From assembly GCF_003501885.1 (NCBI RefSeq), contig NZ_QWFA01000011.1, positions 1 to 53,811 of the forward strand: a stretch of DNA of 53,811 bases, in the 5' to 3' direction. Positions 27,592 through 36,230 of the stretch are shown piece by piece (position 1 is the first letter of the stretch; each line of letters opens with the position of its first letter). Source of the DNA: Streptomyces globisporus (GTDB lineage: Bacteria > Actinomycetota > Actinomycetes > Streptomycetales > Streptomycetaceae). The translations under genes and the position numbers were made by a program. The notes beneath the pieces were generated by a model. That model ran no database searches. It saw only the letters and a list, made by a program, of their open reading frames with translations, and was not told where the DNA came from.

Positions 27592-29142
27592 TCAGGCCAG
27601 CGGCCCGGTGACCGGCTCCACGGCCGCGACCAGGCGCCCTTCCCGTACGAACGTGTCGGCGACGGCCAGGTCCGGCGCGAGGAAGCGGTCCGGGCCCGGG
27701 CCCTCGGCGCCCGCGGCCCGCAGCGCGGCCACGGCGGCCTGCGAGGCGGGGGCGGGCACGAGGCCCTCGGCGGCGCGCAGTTCGACGGCGCGGGTCGCCG
27801 CGTACAGCTCGACCGCGACGATCCGGGCCAGGTTGTCCACGGCGGTACGGAGCTTGCGCGCGGCGGACCAGCCCATGGAGACGTGGTCCTCCTGCATCGC
27901 GGAGGACGGGATCGAGTCGGCGGACGCGGGGACCGCGAGCCGCTTCATCTCGCTGACCAGGGCGGCCTGGGTGTACTGGGCGATCATCAGACCGGAGTCG
28001 ACCCCGGCGTCGTCGGCGAGGAACGGCGGCAGGCCGTGCGAGCGGTTCTTGTCGAGCAGCCGGTCGGTGCGGCGTTCGCAGATGGAGCCGAGGTCGGCGG
28101 CGACGATCGCGAGGAAGTCCAGGACGTAGGCGACGGGCGCCCCGTGGAAGTTGCCGTTGGACTCGACCCGTCCGTCGGGCAGCACCACCGGGTTGTCGAC
28201 GGAGGAGGCCAGTTCACGGCCCGCGACGACGGCCGCGTAGTCCAACGTGTCCCGGCCTGCGCCGTTGACCTGGGGGGCGCAGCGCACCGAGTAGGCGTCC
28301 TGGACCCGGGGCGCGTCGTCCTGGTGATGGCCCGTCAAGCCTGAACCGGCCAGCACCCGCAGCATGTTGTCCGCGCTGGCGCCCTGACCGGGGTGCGGGC
28401 GGATGGCGTGCAGCTCGGGGGCGAGCACCTTGTCCGTGCCGAGCAGCGCCTCCAGGGAGAGGGCGGCGGCGATGTCGGCGGAGGTGTAGAGGTTGCGGAG
28501 GTCGGCGAGGGCCATGACCAGCATGCCGAGCATGCCGTCGGTGCCGTTGAGGAGGGCGAGGCCCTCCTTCTCGGCCAGCTCCACCGGCGCGATGCCGTGG
28601 GCGGCGAGCAGTTCGCCGGCCGGGCGGACCGTGCCGTCGGGGCCCTCCGCGTCGCCCTCGCCCATCAGGGTGAGCGCGCAGTGCGAGAGGGGCGCGAGGT
28701 CGCCGGAGCAGCCGAGCGAGCCGTACTCGTGGACGACGGGCGTGATGCCCGCGTTCAGCAGGTCCGCCATGGTCTGCGCGACCTCGGGGCGTACGCCGGT
28801 GCGGCCGGAGGCGACCGTCTTCAGCCGGAGGAACATCAGCGCGCGGACGACCTCACGCTCGACGCGCGGGCCCATGCCGGCCGCGTGCGAGCGGACGATG
28901 TTGCGCTGGAGCTGGGCCCGCAGCTCATGGCTGATGTGGCGGCTGGCGAGGGCGCCGAAGCCGGTGGAGACGCCGTAGACCGGCTCGGGCTTGGCGGCGA
29001 GCGCGTCCACGATGAGACGGGCGGCGGCGAGCGCGTCCACGGCGGCGGGGGAGAGCTCGACCCGGGCGCCGTGGCGGGCCACGGCGACGACGTCCTCGGC
29101 GGTGGTTCCGGACGTCCCCACCACGACAGTGTGCATATCCAT
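27592..29142 (-). CDS. hutH: Histidine ammonia-lyase
   Basis: 516 residues. Deaminates histidine to urocanate, first step of the hut pathway. The MIO prosthetic group precursor is C145-S146-G147 in GSLGCSGDLAPL, matching the Cys variant known for streptomycete HutH rather than Ala-Ser-Gly. The N-terminus MDMHTVVVGTSG is nearly identical to the S. griseus enzyme as I remember it, which fixes the start at ATG 29142. Stand-alone gene, no other hut genes close by. Confidence 0.96.
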   Translation of the reverse strand: MDMHTVVVGTSGTTAEDVVAVARHGARVELSPAAVDALAAARLIVDALAAKPEPVYGVSTGFGALASRHISHELRAQLQRNIVRSHAAGMGPRVEREVVRALMFLRLKTVASGRTGVRPEVAQTMADLLNAGITPVVHEYGSLGCSGDLAPLSHCALTLMGEGDAEGPDGTVRPAGELLAAHGIAPVELAEKEGLALLNGTDGMLGMLVMALADLRNLYTSADIAAALSLEALLGTDKVLAPELHAIRPHPGQGASADNMLRVLAGSGLTGHHQDDAPRVQDAYSVRCAPQVNGAGRDTLDYAAVVAGRELASSVDNPVVLPDGRVESNGNFHGAPVAYVLDFLAIVAADLGSICERRTDRLLDKNRSHGLPPFLADDAGVDSGLMIAQYTQAALVSEMKRLAVPASADSIPSSAMQEDHVSMGWSAARKLRTAVDNLARIVAVELYAATRAVELRAAEGLVPAPASQAAVAALRAAGAEGPGPDRFLAPDLAVADTFVREGRLVAAVEPVTGPLA

Positions 29143-29217
29143 ATTCAGCAGCGTACGGACTGAAACCCTCCATGTCACTAGTGCTGCCGTACAGGGCCCC
29201 TTACGGCACCGGCGGGC

Positions 29218-30372
29218 TCACGGCCGGTTGCCCCGCAGCCTGCGCCGGTCGTGCGCGGACTTCGGCGGGGAGTCCGCGAGCCGGATGACCTCGCCGTCCC
29301 GCCCGGCCACCACCGGCCCCTTGGAGCGGGCGGCCTTGGCCCGGTACTGGGCGGCGTCCGCGAGCCGGAACAGCCGCCGGGCCGAGCGCACAGGACCGAT
29401 CGGGTCGCCGGTCGACGCGACCCCGCAGGCGACCCCGTCGCCCAGCTCGATCACCGCCGCCCGGTCGCAGAGCTCGGTGGCGACCCCGACCACCGCGTCG
29501 GTCGGCGGGCCCGCCGCGAGCAGGCAGAACTCATCGCCGCCGAGCCGGGCCGCGAGCGCCTCCGGCAGCATTGCCCCGCACAGCGACAGCACCGAGCCGA
29601 AACGTTCCAGCAGGCGGTCGCCGACAGCGTGGCCGTGGGTGTCGTTCACCGCCTTGAGGCCGTTCAGATCGCAGACGACGAGGCTGACGACCGTGCCGTC
29701 GGCCCGGTGCCGCTCGACGGCCTCATCGAGCTGGATGTCGACCGCGCGGCGGTTGGCGAGGCCGGTCAGCGGGTCGGTGAAAGCCAGCTTGCGGACCTCC
29801 TCCAGGCGTTCGGTCTGGGCGATCCCGGAGGCCACGACGGCGGCGAGCACGGTCGCGAAGTCGGCGTCGGCCCGGTCGAAGACGGGCTGCCCGGCCGGCC
29901 GCGCCACGTACAGCTCGCCCCAGGCCCGGCCGTGCAGCACGATCGGCGCGACCACGCAGCAGCCCCGGCCGCGCCGCCGCAGCGCGGCGACCCTCTGGTG
30001 GCAGTACGGGCGGGCGCCGCGCGCCGGACCGCCCGCCCCGGCCAGCCCGTCGGCGGTCTCCACCCAGGCGTCGGGCTCGCCGCCACCGGCCCAGCGCTCG
30101 TGCAGGAACTCGGTGATCTCCGGGAACTCGTGGACCGGGTAGGCCTCCTCCTCGGGGAACTCCTCCTCCCCCTCGGCCCGTTGCCCCGCGTTCACCAGCA
30201 CCCGCAGCCTGCCCCGGTCCCGCTCCCACACGGAGAGCGCGGCGAAGCTGCCGCTCAGCGCATCGCAGGCGCCCAGCGCCGCCGCCCGCCACGATTCGCG
30301 CGGCGTATAGGCCGCGGCCATGGTCTGCGCCAGCGAAACCACGGCCCGCAGCCGTTCGTCGTCACCACCCAT
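29218..30372 (-). CDS. cdgE: GAF-GGDEF diguanylate cyclase
   Basis: 384 residues. The N-terminal ~190 residues fit a GAF-like sensor and the rest a diguanylate cyclase domain with an intact GGDEF (278-282) plus FTDPLTGLANRRA and DLNGLKAVNDTHGH. No RxxD inhibitory site precedes GGDEF. It should make c-di-GMP, the signal that lets BldD restrain sporulation. Position next to hutH matches the CdgE gene of S. coelicolor (symbol from context and memory). The start has no clear SD; an inverted repeat lies directly upstream. Confidence 0.88.
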   Translation of the reverse strand: MGGDDERLRAVVSLAQTMAAAYTPRESWRAAALGACDALSGSFAALSVWERDRGRLRVLVNAGQRAEGEEEFPEEEAYPVHEFPEITEFLHERWAGGGEPDAWVETADGLAGAGGPARGARPYCHQRVAALRRRGRGCCVVAPIVLHGRAWGELYVARPAGQPVFDRADADFATVLAAVVASGIAQTERLEEVRKLAFTDPLTGLANRRAVDIQLDEAVERHRADGTVVSLVVCDLNGLKAVNDTHGHAVGDRLLERFGSVLSLCGAMLPEALAARLGGDEFCLLAAGPPTDAVVGVATELCDRAAVIELGDGVACGVASTGDPIGPVRSARRLFRLADAAQYRAKAARSKGPVVAGRDGEVIRLADSPPKSAHDRRRLRGNRP

Positions 30373-30373
30373 T

Positions 30374-30390
30374 TCTACAGCCTATGTAGA
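30374..30390 (-). promoter_or_regulatory. Inverted repeat abutting the GGDEF gene start
   Basis: TCTACA (30374-30379) and TGTAGA (30385-30390) flank 5 bases, one base before the start codon of the minus-strand gene. The region is AT-rich for this genome; with TACATA/TAGGCT-like sequence in it, it may overlap the promoter of a leaderless message. Confidence 0.45.
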
Positions 30391-30475
30391 TTTGTCCCCT
30401 TTTGATCAGTTTGATGCGTACCTAATTTCGCCTATTTCGGGCCGGGAGATCACTCTGCGTCACGCACGCGTCTCG

Positions 30476-31288
30476 TCACTCGCCGGGCCAGGCCGGGCGC
30501 CGCTTCTCGTTGAACGCGGCCACGCCCTCCGCCCGGTCGCCGGAGAAGGCCACCGACCGCCAGGCCGCGTCCTCGACCTCCAGGCCCGCCCGCAGATCGA
30601 GCCCCTGGCCCAGCCGGAGCGCCTTCTTGGCCGCCCGCAGCCCGACCGGCGAGTTGGCGGCGATCCGGGCGCCCAGCGCGAGGGCCTCCTCGCGGTCCCG
30701 GCCGGCCTCGACCAGCTCGTCCACCAGCCCCAGTTCCCGTGCCTCGGCGGCCTCGACGCGGCGGGCGCTGAACACCAGCTCGGCGGCGCGGGCCGCGCCC
30801 ACCCGGCGCGGCAGCAACTGCGTACCGCCGCCGCCCGGGATGACACCCACGGACACCTCGGGCAGCCCGACCACGGCGGTGGCGTCGGCGACGATCACAT
30901 CGCAGGCGAGGGCGAGTTCGAAGCCGCCACCGAGGGCGAAGCCGTGCACGGCGGCGATCACCGGCATCGGCAGCTCCAGGACCCCGGTGTAGGCGGCGCG
31001 GGCGGTGGGCCGCTGGCGGACGAGGTCGGCGTCGGAGAAGGAGTTGCGCTCCTTGAGGTCCGCGCCCACGCAGAAGGCACGCTCATGGCTGGAGGTCAGG
31101 ACGGTGGCCCGGACGTCCCGGTCGGCACCGAGCGCGTCGCAGGCGGCGGCGATGGAGCGGGCCATGTCGGTGGAGACGGCGTTCATGGCCTTGGGACGGT
31201 CGAGGACCAGCTCGGCGACGTGGTCCTGCCCCTCGTGCCGCCGTACGACGACGAACTCCCCGAACCGCTGCTCGGACGTGACGGTCAT
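30476..31288 (-). CDS. Enoyl-CoA hydratase/isomerase (crotonase) family protein
   Basis: 270 residues. Hydrates 2-enoyl-CoA, or a related reaction, in fatty-acid or amino-acid catabolism. The oxyanion-hole stretch HERAFCVGADLKE and the two catalytic glutamates in GGGFELALACD and GLPEVSVGVIPGGGGTQ are both present, favouring true hydratase activity. C-terminal EGVAAFNEKRRPAW is the usual crotonase end. ATG at 31288 with good upstream GGTGCAGCC context weak in SD. No fatty-acid operon adjoins it. Confidence 0.92.
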   Translation of the reverse strand: MTVTSEQRFGEFVVVRRHEGQDHVAELVLDRPKAMNAVSTDMARSIAAACDALGADRDVRATVLTSSHERAFCVGADLKERNSFSDADLVRQRPTARAAYTGVLELPMPVIAAVHGFALGGGFELALACDVIVADATAVVGLPEVSVGVIPGGGGTQLLPRRVGAARAAELVFSARRVEAAEARELGLVDELVEAGRDREEALALGARIAANSPVGLRAAKKALRLGQGLDLRAGLEVEDAAWRSVAFSGDRAEGVAAFNEKRRPAWPGE

Positions 31289-31378
31289 GGCTGCACCCCT
31301 GTCGATTGACGGCGCCCGTTAACGAGCGTTACCCGGCAGGAATCCTAGACAGGACCGCCGGACCGCCGACAGGCCCTC

Positions 31379-31550
31379 GGGCCTGTCGTCAAACTGCCGT
31401 CGTCGCCCGGAGGGCGGCCGCGCGGCGTCCGGTGCGTGCGACCGCCAGGCGCCGGGATGGTCTTGTGGCGGAGCTACCAGGGCATTTCGGCAACGCCGCG
31501 AGCGTGCGTGCCAGGCGTCGCACGGCAGGCGGCAGTTTGCCGACAGGCCC
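31379..31550. mobile_element. 172-bp MITE-like element with near-perfect terminal inverted repeats
   Basis: The 21-base left end GGGCCTGTCGTCAAACTGCC(G) at 31379-31399 matches the reverse complement of the right end 31530-31550 at 20 of 21 positions. It has no credible coding capacity. The direct repeat GCCGACAGGCCCT (31365-31377 and 31539-31551) and CCTAG (31344-31348, 31549-31553) flank it. The right end supplies the stop codon of the adenylate cyclase gene. A second, diverged copy of one end lies near gdhA (20437-20459). Confidence 0.65.
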
Positions 31551-32749
31551 TAGGAGCCCGTCTTGCCCCGGCGGGCCAGCAGCCACGGCTCCACCACGCC
31601 GAGCCCGCGCACGGGGCGCTGCCACATCGGCTGGAGCCCGAAGCGGTACGTCGGCAGCGGCGGCTCGTCGTCGGGCTCGCGGCCCTCCTTCTCGGCGAGC
31701 CGGGCCCGTTCGGCGGCGGCGGCGACGGCTTCGGCGGCCTGCGCCTCGGACTCGGGGGCGTCGCCGTGGCGGACGAGCTCCTTGGCGAACGCCCCGTCGA
31801 CCAGGACGGCGTCCTTCGGGGCTATCGAGGTGAGCCGGCTGGCGAGATTCACCGTGGTGCCGAAGACATCGCCCATCCGGGTGGTGACCGTGCCGAAGGC
31901 GATGCCGACGCGCAGCGCGGGCATCGTCTCGTCCTGGGACATCGCCTCGATCAGCCGGAGCGCTATCTCCGCGGCCGTGCCCGCGTCGTCGGCGGCGAAG
32001 AGGACCTCGTCGCCGAGGGTCTTGATGAGCCGGCCGCCGTGCGCGGCGACGAGGTCGGCGGCGGTCGTCTCGAAGGACTCGACCAGTTCGCCGAGCTCCT
32101 CCTCCTCCAGGCGCCGGGTCAGCCGGGTGAAGCCGACCAGGTCCGCGAAGCCGACCGCGAGCCGCCGGTCGACCATCTCCTCGTCGTCCGCGGCCTGCAC
32201 GACCCGCCCGGTGGCGGCGGCCAGCTGGCGCCGCCACACGTAGACGAGGAACTCCTGGAGCTCCGGGAGCAACAGCTCGACCAGCGGATACGTGACCTCG
32301 GTGCGGGTCATGCCGGGCTCGGGCGGCTCGGTCAGCCCCTCCAGGAAGGAGTCGATCTGCCATTCGGCCAGCCGGGCGGTGGTCTGCCCGGTGGAGCGGG
32401 CGACCTGGATCGCCATCGGCTCGCTGAGCAGCCCCGCCTCGACGAGACCGGCCAGCCGCCGCAGGGCGAGGACGTCGGCCTCGGTGAGCGCCTTGGCCTG
32501 GCCGATGTCGGCGAAGCCCATGGCCCGCCAGAACCGGGAGGCCAGATCCATCGAGACCCCGGCGGTGCGGGCCGCCTGGAAGGGCGTGTAGCGCCGGTCG
32601 GCCCCCAGGATCAGCGCTTCGAGGCGGATGGCGAGGGGGTCGTCGGTCGGTTCCACCGTGTGGTCGACCTCGTGGTGGGGTGTGGCGTGGACCGAGGAGT
32701 CCGCCCCGGGCTCCTCACCCGCGCCGGACGACGTGTCGCCGACGGTCAC
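31550..32749 (-). CDS. cya: Class III adenylate cyclase
   Basis: 399 residues. Makes cAMP; in S. coelicolor cAMP is needed for germination and normal development. The catalytic domain (about 195-385) has metal aspartates D203 (FADLVGFT) and D247 (KTLGDEVLFA) and NLASRLTSIAPKDAVLV. Residues ~35-140 resemble the actinobacterial cyclase regulatory domain of M. tuberculosis Rv1264. GTG 32749 is chosen because of GGAGG just upstream. The TAG stop is formed at the edge of the inverted-repeat element, so the exact C-terminus may have been altered. Confidence 0.92.
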   Translation of the reverse strand: MTVGDTSSGAGEEPGADSSVHATPHHEVDHTVEPTDDPLAIRLEALILGADRRYTPFQAARTAGVSMDLASRFWRAMGFADIGQAKALTEADVLALRRLAGLVEAGLLSEPMAIQVARSTGQTTARLAEWQIDSFLEGLTEPPEPGMTRTEVTYPLVELLLPELQEFLVYVWRRQLAAATGRVVQAADDEEMVDRRLAVGFADLVGFTRLTRRLEEEELGELVESFETTAADLVAAHGGRLIKTLGDEVLFAADDAGTAAEIALRLIEAMSQDETMPALRVGIAFGTVTTRMGDVFGTTVNLASRLTSIAPKDAVLVDGAFAKELVRHGDAPESEAQAAEAVAAAAERARLAEKEGREPDDEPPLPTYRFGLQPMWQRPVRGLGVVEPWLLARRGKTGS

Positions 32750-32922
32750 CAGCCGCCTCCTGCCCGTTCCCTGCGCACTGCCTGCCGATCTGTCGCTGAT
32801 CGCCCCAACAGTGATCTGTCGCTGGATCGCCTCAACAATACGGCAGGTGTGCTCTGGCTCACGTCCTTGGTCGCCCGTCCTCGGTGCGTCGCGCGTGACA
32901 TCACCGGCGGAAGCGCTCTCAC

Positions 32923-32976
32923 GTCCGTACGCCATCGGGGGCGGCGGCAGCCTCGGGTCCGTACGCCATCGGGGGC
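32923..32976. repeat. 20-bp direct repeat between birA and cya
   Basis: GTCCGTACGCCATCGGGGGC occurs unchanged at 32923-32942 and 32957-32976. The surrounding gap (32750-32987) also carries the cyclase promoter. Confidence 0.85.
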
Positions 32977-32987
32977 CGGGGCCCGCC

Positions 32988-33896
32988 TCAGGTCAGGCCG
33001 CCCGCCGCGCCGCGCAGGTGGACGATGTCCCCGGCGGACACCGGCTGCTGGAGCCCGTCCTCGGTGGAGAGGATCAGCCGGCCGTCCCCGTCGATCGCGA
33101 CCGCCTCGCCGACCAGGGACGCACCCCCCGGCAGCTCGGCCCGCACCGTCCGGTCGAGCGTCGCGCAGCCCGCCGCGTAGGCGGCCTGGAGCCCGCTCGC
33201 GGCCGCGTCGCCGTCGGCCGCCTTCCATGCCCCGTACCAGTGCTCCATCGAGCGCAGGACGGCCCGCAGCAGGGTCTCCCGGTCGGTGGAGACCGCCCCG
33301 GCGAGGGCGAGGGAGCCCGCGGTGGGGGCGGGCAGCTCGTCGGCGCGCAGGGAGACGTTGATGCCGAGGCCCACGACGATGCCGTTCCCGGCGAACTCAC
33401 CGAGGATGCCGCCGGTCTTGCGCTCCTCGCCCGGTGGGGTCTCCCCCGGACGGAGCTTGTCGGAGCCCTTGGGGATGGTGACCAGCAGGTCGTTGGGCCA
33501 CTTCAGCGACATGTCGACACCGGCCGACTTGGCGAGCCCGGTCGCGGCGGCGACCCCGGCCAGCAGCGGCACCCACCCCCACCGCTCCACCGGGATGTCG
33601 CCCGGCTCCAGGTAGACCGAGAAGAAGAGACCGGAGCGGGGCGGTGCGGTCCAGGCCCGCTCCAGCCGCCCGCGCCCGGCGGTCTGCTCCTCGGCGACCA
33701 GCACCGTGCCCTCGGCCGCCGCCCCGGCGCGGGCCCGCTCGGCGAGGTCGGTGTTGGTGGATCCGGTGGACTCCACGACCTCCAGCGACGCCCACAGCGC
33801 GTCCGGCCGCAGCAGCCCGCGGCGCAGCGCGGTGGCGTTGAGAGGGGGCCGGTCGAGGTCCGACCAGCGGTTGTGTGACGCATCCGGTGGTGTCAT
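32988..33896 (-). CDS. birA: Biotin--[acetyl-CoA-carboxylase] ligase
   Basis: 302 residues. Attaches biotin to the BCCP domain of acyl-CoA carboxylases (here the product at 37600-39354). The ligase core has STGSTNTDLAERA, the ATP/biotin loop AGRGRLERAW, and LKWPNDLLV, followed by the C-terminal SH3-like domain. The N-terminal repressor helix-turn-helix of E. coli BirA is missing, so this is the monofunctional type. It is divergent from the carboxylase beta subunit gene (241 bp). Confidence 0.93.
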   Translation of the reverse strand: MTPPDASHNRWSDLDRPPLNATALRRGLLRPDALWASLEVVESTGSTNTDLAERARAGAAAEGTVLVAEEQTAGRGRLERAWTAPPRSGLFFSVYLEPGDIPVERWGWVPLLAGVAAATGLAKSAGVDMSLKWPNDLLVTIPKGSDKLRPGETPPGEERKTGGILGEFAGNGIVVGLGINVSLRADELPAPTAGSLALAGAVSTDRETLLRAVLRSMEHWYGAWKAADGDAAASGLQAAYAAGCATLDRTVRAELPGGASLVGEAVAIDGDGRLILSTEDGLQQPVSAGDIVHLRGAAGGLT

Positions 33897-33962
33897 GCAA
33901 CCCAGCCTAGGTGTGGCAAAGGACGCACTGCCTTTCCGGAGGCGCGCCGATACCCTACGAGG

Positions 33963-34060
33963 CAGTAACCGCAGAGTTACGAACAGAGCGCCAGAGCAGA
34001 ACCCGTACCCAGCACCAGAGCGGAACCCAGAGTCCGCGTTACGAGTCAGTAGCCGCAGAG
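33963..34060. repeat. Imperfect direct repeats in the carboxylase leader
   Basis: CAGTARCCGCAGAG occurs at 33963-33976 and 34047-34060, and CCAGAGCRGAACCC at 33991-34004 and 34015-34028. They fill most of the gap between birA and the beta subunit gene. Confidence 0.55.
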
Positions 34061-34137
34061 CCGGACGGACGACCGCCCGTCCCCCCGTGACCACCATCCG
34101 GTCGTCGTCCCCGTGACCAGGCAGGGAGCCTCCCCCG

Positions 34138-35718
34138 ATGTCCGAGCCGCAAAGCGACATCCACACCACCGCCGGCAAGCTCGCGGACCTGACGCGCCGC
34201 ATCGACGAAGCGACGCACGCCGGTTCGGCCCGCGCGGTCGAGAAGCAGCACGCCAAGGGCAAGCTGACGGCCCGTGAGCGGGTCGAGCTGCTGCTGGACG
34301 AGGGCTCCTTCGTGGAGCTCGACGAGTTCGCCCGGCACCGCTCCACCAACTTCGGCATCGAGAAGAACCGCCCGTACGGGGACGGAGTCGTCACCGGTTA
34401 CGGCACGGTCGACGGCCGCCCGGTCTGCGTGTACTCGCAGGACTTCACGATCTTCGGCGGTTCGCTCGGCGAGGTCTACGGCGAGAAGATCGTCAAGGTC
34501 ATGGACTTCGCGCTGAAGACCGGCTGCCCGGTCATCGGCATCAACGACGGCGGCGGCGCGCGCATCCAGGAAGGCGTCGTGGCGCTCGGTCTCTTCGCCG
34601 AGATCTTCCGCCGCAACGTGCACGCCTCCGGCGTGATCCCGCAGATCTCGCTGATCGTCGGCCCCTGCGCGGGCGGTGCGGTCTACTCCCCCGCGATCAC
34701 CGACTTCACGGTGATGGTCGACCAGACCTCGCACATGTTCATCACCGGACCCGACGTCATCAAGACGGTCACCGGTGAGGACGTCGGCTTCGAGGAGCTG
34801 GGCGGCGCCCGTACGCACAACACCACCTCCGGGGTGGCGCACCACATGGCGGGCGACGAGAAGGACGCCATCGAGTACGTCAAGTCCCTGCTGTCGTACC
34901 TGCCGTCGAACAACCTCTCCGAGGCCCCGGCCTTCCCGGAGGAGGCGGACCTCACGATCACGGACGAGGACCGCGAGCTGGACACGCTGATCCCGGACTC
35001 GGCGAACCAGCCGTACGACATGCACACCGCGATCGAGCACGTCCTGGACGACGCCGAATTCCTGGAGACCCAGGCCCTGTTCGCGCCGAACATCATCACC
35101 GGATTCGGCCGGGTCGAGGGCCACCCGGTCGGGATCGTCGCCAACCAGCCGATGCAGTTCGCGGGTTGCCTGGACATCGACGCGAGCGAGAAGGCGGCCC
35201 GCTTCGTCCGCACCTGCGACGCGTTCAACGTCCCCGTCATCACCTTCGTGGACGTGCCGGGCTTCCTGCCGGGCGTGGACCAGGAGTACGGCGGCATCAT
35301 CCGGCGCGGCGCGAAGCTGATCTACGCCTACGCGGAGGCGACGGTCCCGCTGATCACCGTCATCACCCGCAAGGCCTTCGGCGGCGCGTACGACGTGATG
35401 GGCTCCAAGCATCTGGGCGCCGACCTCAACCTCGCCTGGCCGACGGCGCAGGTGGCCGTCATGGGCGCGCAGGGCGCGGTGAACATCCTGCACCGACGCA
35501 CCATCGCCGCCGCCGAGGACCCGGACGCGACCCGCGCCGAGCTGATGGCGGACTACGAGGACACGCTGCTCAACCCGTACGTGGCGGCCGAGCGCGGTTA
35601 CGTCGACGCGGTGATCATGCCGTCCGACACCCGGGCCCACATCGTCAAGGGCCTGCGTCAACTCCGTACGAAGCGGGAATCCCTTCCCCCGAAGAAGCAC
35701 GGCAACATCCCCCTGTAG
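34138..35718 (+). CDS. pccB: Acyl-CoA (propionyl/acetyl-CoA) carboxylase beta subunit
   Basis: 526 residues, carboxyltransferase component that moves carboxyl from biotin to acetyl- or propionyl-CoA. Crotonase-like oxyanion segments ([21 protein letters not shown] in the N-half; [14 protein letters not shown] in the C-half) and the length of ~530 are typical of PccB/AccB. It is followed 35 bases later by the epsilon subunit gene, making a carboxylase operon; the biotin carboxylase subunit lies 1.9 kb downstream. ATG 34138 after GGGAGCC. Substrate preference (acetyl vs propionyl) is set by one residue that I did not resolve. Confidence 0.94.
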   Translation: MSEPQSDIHTTAGKLADLTRRIDEATHAGSARAVEKQHAKGKLTARERVELLLDEGSFVELDEFARHRSTNFGIEKNRPYGDGVVTGYGTVDGRPVCVYSQDFTIFGGSLGEVYGEKIVKVMDFALKTGCPVIGINDGGGARIQEGVVALGLFAEIFRRNVHASGVIPQISLIVGPCAGGAVYSPAITDFTVMVDQTSHMFITGPDVIKTVTGEDVGFEELGGARTHNTTSGVAHHMAGDEKDAIEYVKSLLSYLPSNNLSEAPAFPEEADLTITDEDRELDTLIPDSANQPYDMHTAIEHVLDDAEFLETQALFAPNIITGFGRVEGHPVGIVANQPMQFAGCLDIDASEKAARFVRTCDAFNVPVITFVDVPGFLPGVDQEYGGIIRRGAKLIYAYAEATVPLITVITRKAFGGAYDVMGSKHLGADLNLAWPTAQVAVMGAQGAVNILHRRTIAAAEDPDATRAELMADYEDTLLNPYVAAERGYVDAVIMPSDTRAHIVKGLRQLRTKRESLPPKKHGNIPL

Positions 35719-35753
35719 CCGTCGGCCCCACCCGCTCACAGAGAGGTCTGCCC

Positions 35754-35960
35754 ATGATCAAGGTCGTACGGGGCAACCCCACCCCGGAGGAGCTGGCCGC
35801 CGCCGTGGCGGTGGTCCAGGCGCGTGCCGCCGCCGCGTCCGCCGTGTCGTCCGGCGCGCCGCTGCCGCCCGAGCAGTGGTCCGACCCGGGCCGTATCGCC
35901 CGCACCGGGCGCCCGCAGCCGGGCCCCCGGGCCTGGGCCCGGACGTACTGGCCGGCCTGA
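35754..35960 (+). CDS. accE: Acyl-CoA carboxylase epsilon subunit
   Basis: 68 residues. The opening IKVVRGNPTPEELAAAVAVV is the hallmark of actinobacterial epsilon subunits, and it ends RAWARTYWPA. These small proteins bind the beta subunit and raise activity of the propionyl/acetyl-CoA carboxylase complex. ATG 35754 follows AGAGAGG; co-transcribed with the beta subunit gene. A large hairpin at 35968-36018 probably ends the transcript. Confidence 0.93.
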   Translation: MIKVVRGNPTPEELAAAVAVVQARAAAASAVSSGAPLPPEQWSDPGRIARTGRPQPGPRAWARTYWPA

Positions 35961-35967
35961 GCCGGAA

Positions 35968-36018
35968 CCGGGCGCCGCCGCCTCTTGAGTACCCGTACTC
36001 AGGCGCGGCGGCGCCCGG
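35968..36018. terminator. Long hairpin with inner palindrome
   Basis: Outer arms CCGGGCGCCGCCGC and GCGGCGGCGCCCGG (35968-35981, 36005-36018) enclose the palindrome TGAGTACCCGTACTCA (35986-36001). It may be a terminator after accE; the inner palindrome could also bind a regulator. Confidence 0.65.
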
Positions 36019-36036
36019 CGCAGCAGGATCGGAACC

Positions 36037-36165
36037 ATGCTGTGGTCCGACCCCGAGAACAAGCCGCCGAAGGAACTGCGCGACGCCCAGGCGATGATGC
36101 GCAGAGCGGGCGTGCTGCTGGCGCTGGCGATGCTGCTGGCGATGTTCGTGCTCGGCATCCGCTGA
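36037..36165 (+). CDS. Small single-pass membrane protein
   Basis: 42 residues: a soluble start ([21 protein letters not shown]) and one C-terminal transmembrane helix (residues 25-41, [17 protein letters not shown]). Start ATG 36037 has AGGATCGG upstream. It sits between accE and maf, all on the plus strand, and the predicted protein is compact and codon-biased, which supports a real gene. Function unknown. Confidence 0.65.
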   Translation: MLWSDPENKPPKELRDAQAMMRRAGVLLALAMLLAMFVLGIR

Positions 36166-36230
36166 CCCGGCATCCCCCGGCTCCGGCATCCGGCGCCCCG
36201 GGGCCCGGCGGCCCTTCTACGATGGCGTGC

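Noticed and set aside
34039..35739. Long minus-strand frame opposite pccB, and similar frames opposite accA
   Set aside because: Translations are simple mirror shadows of conserved carboxylase genes.
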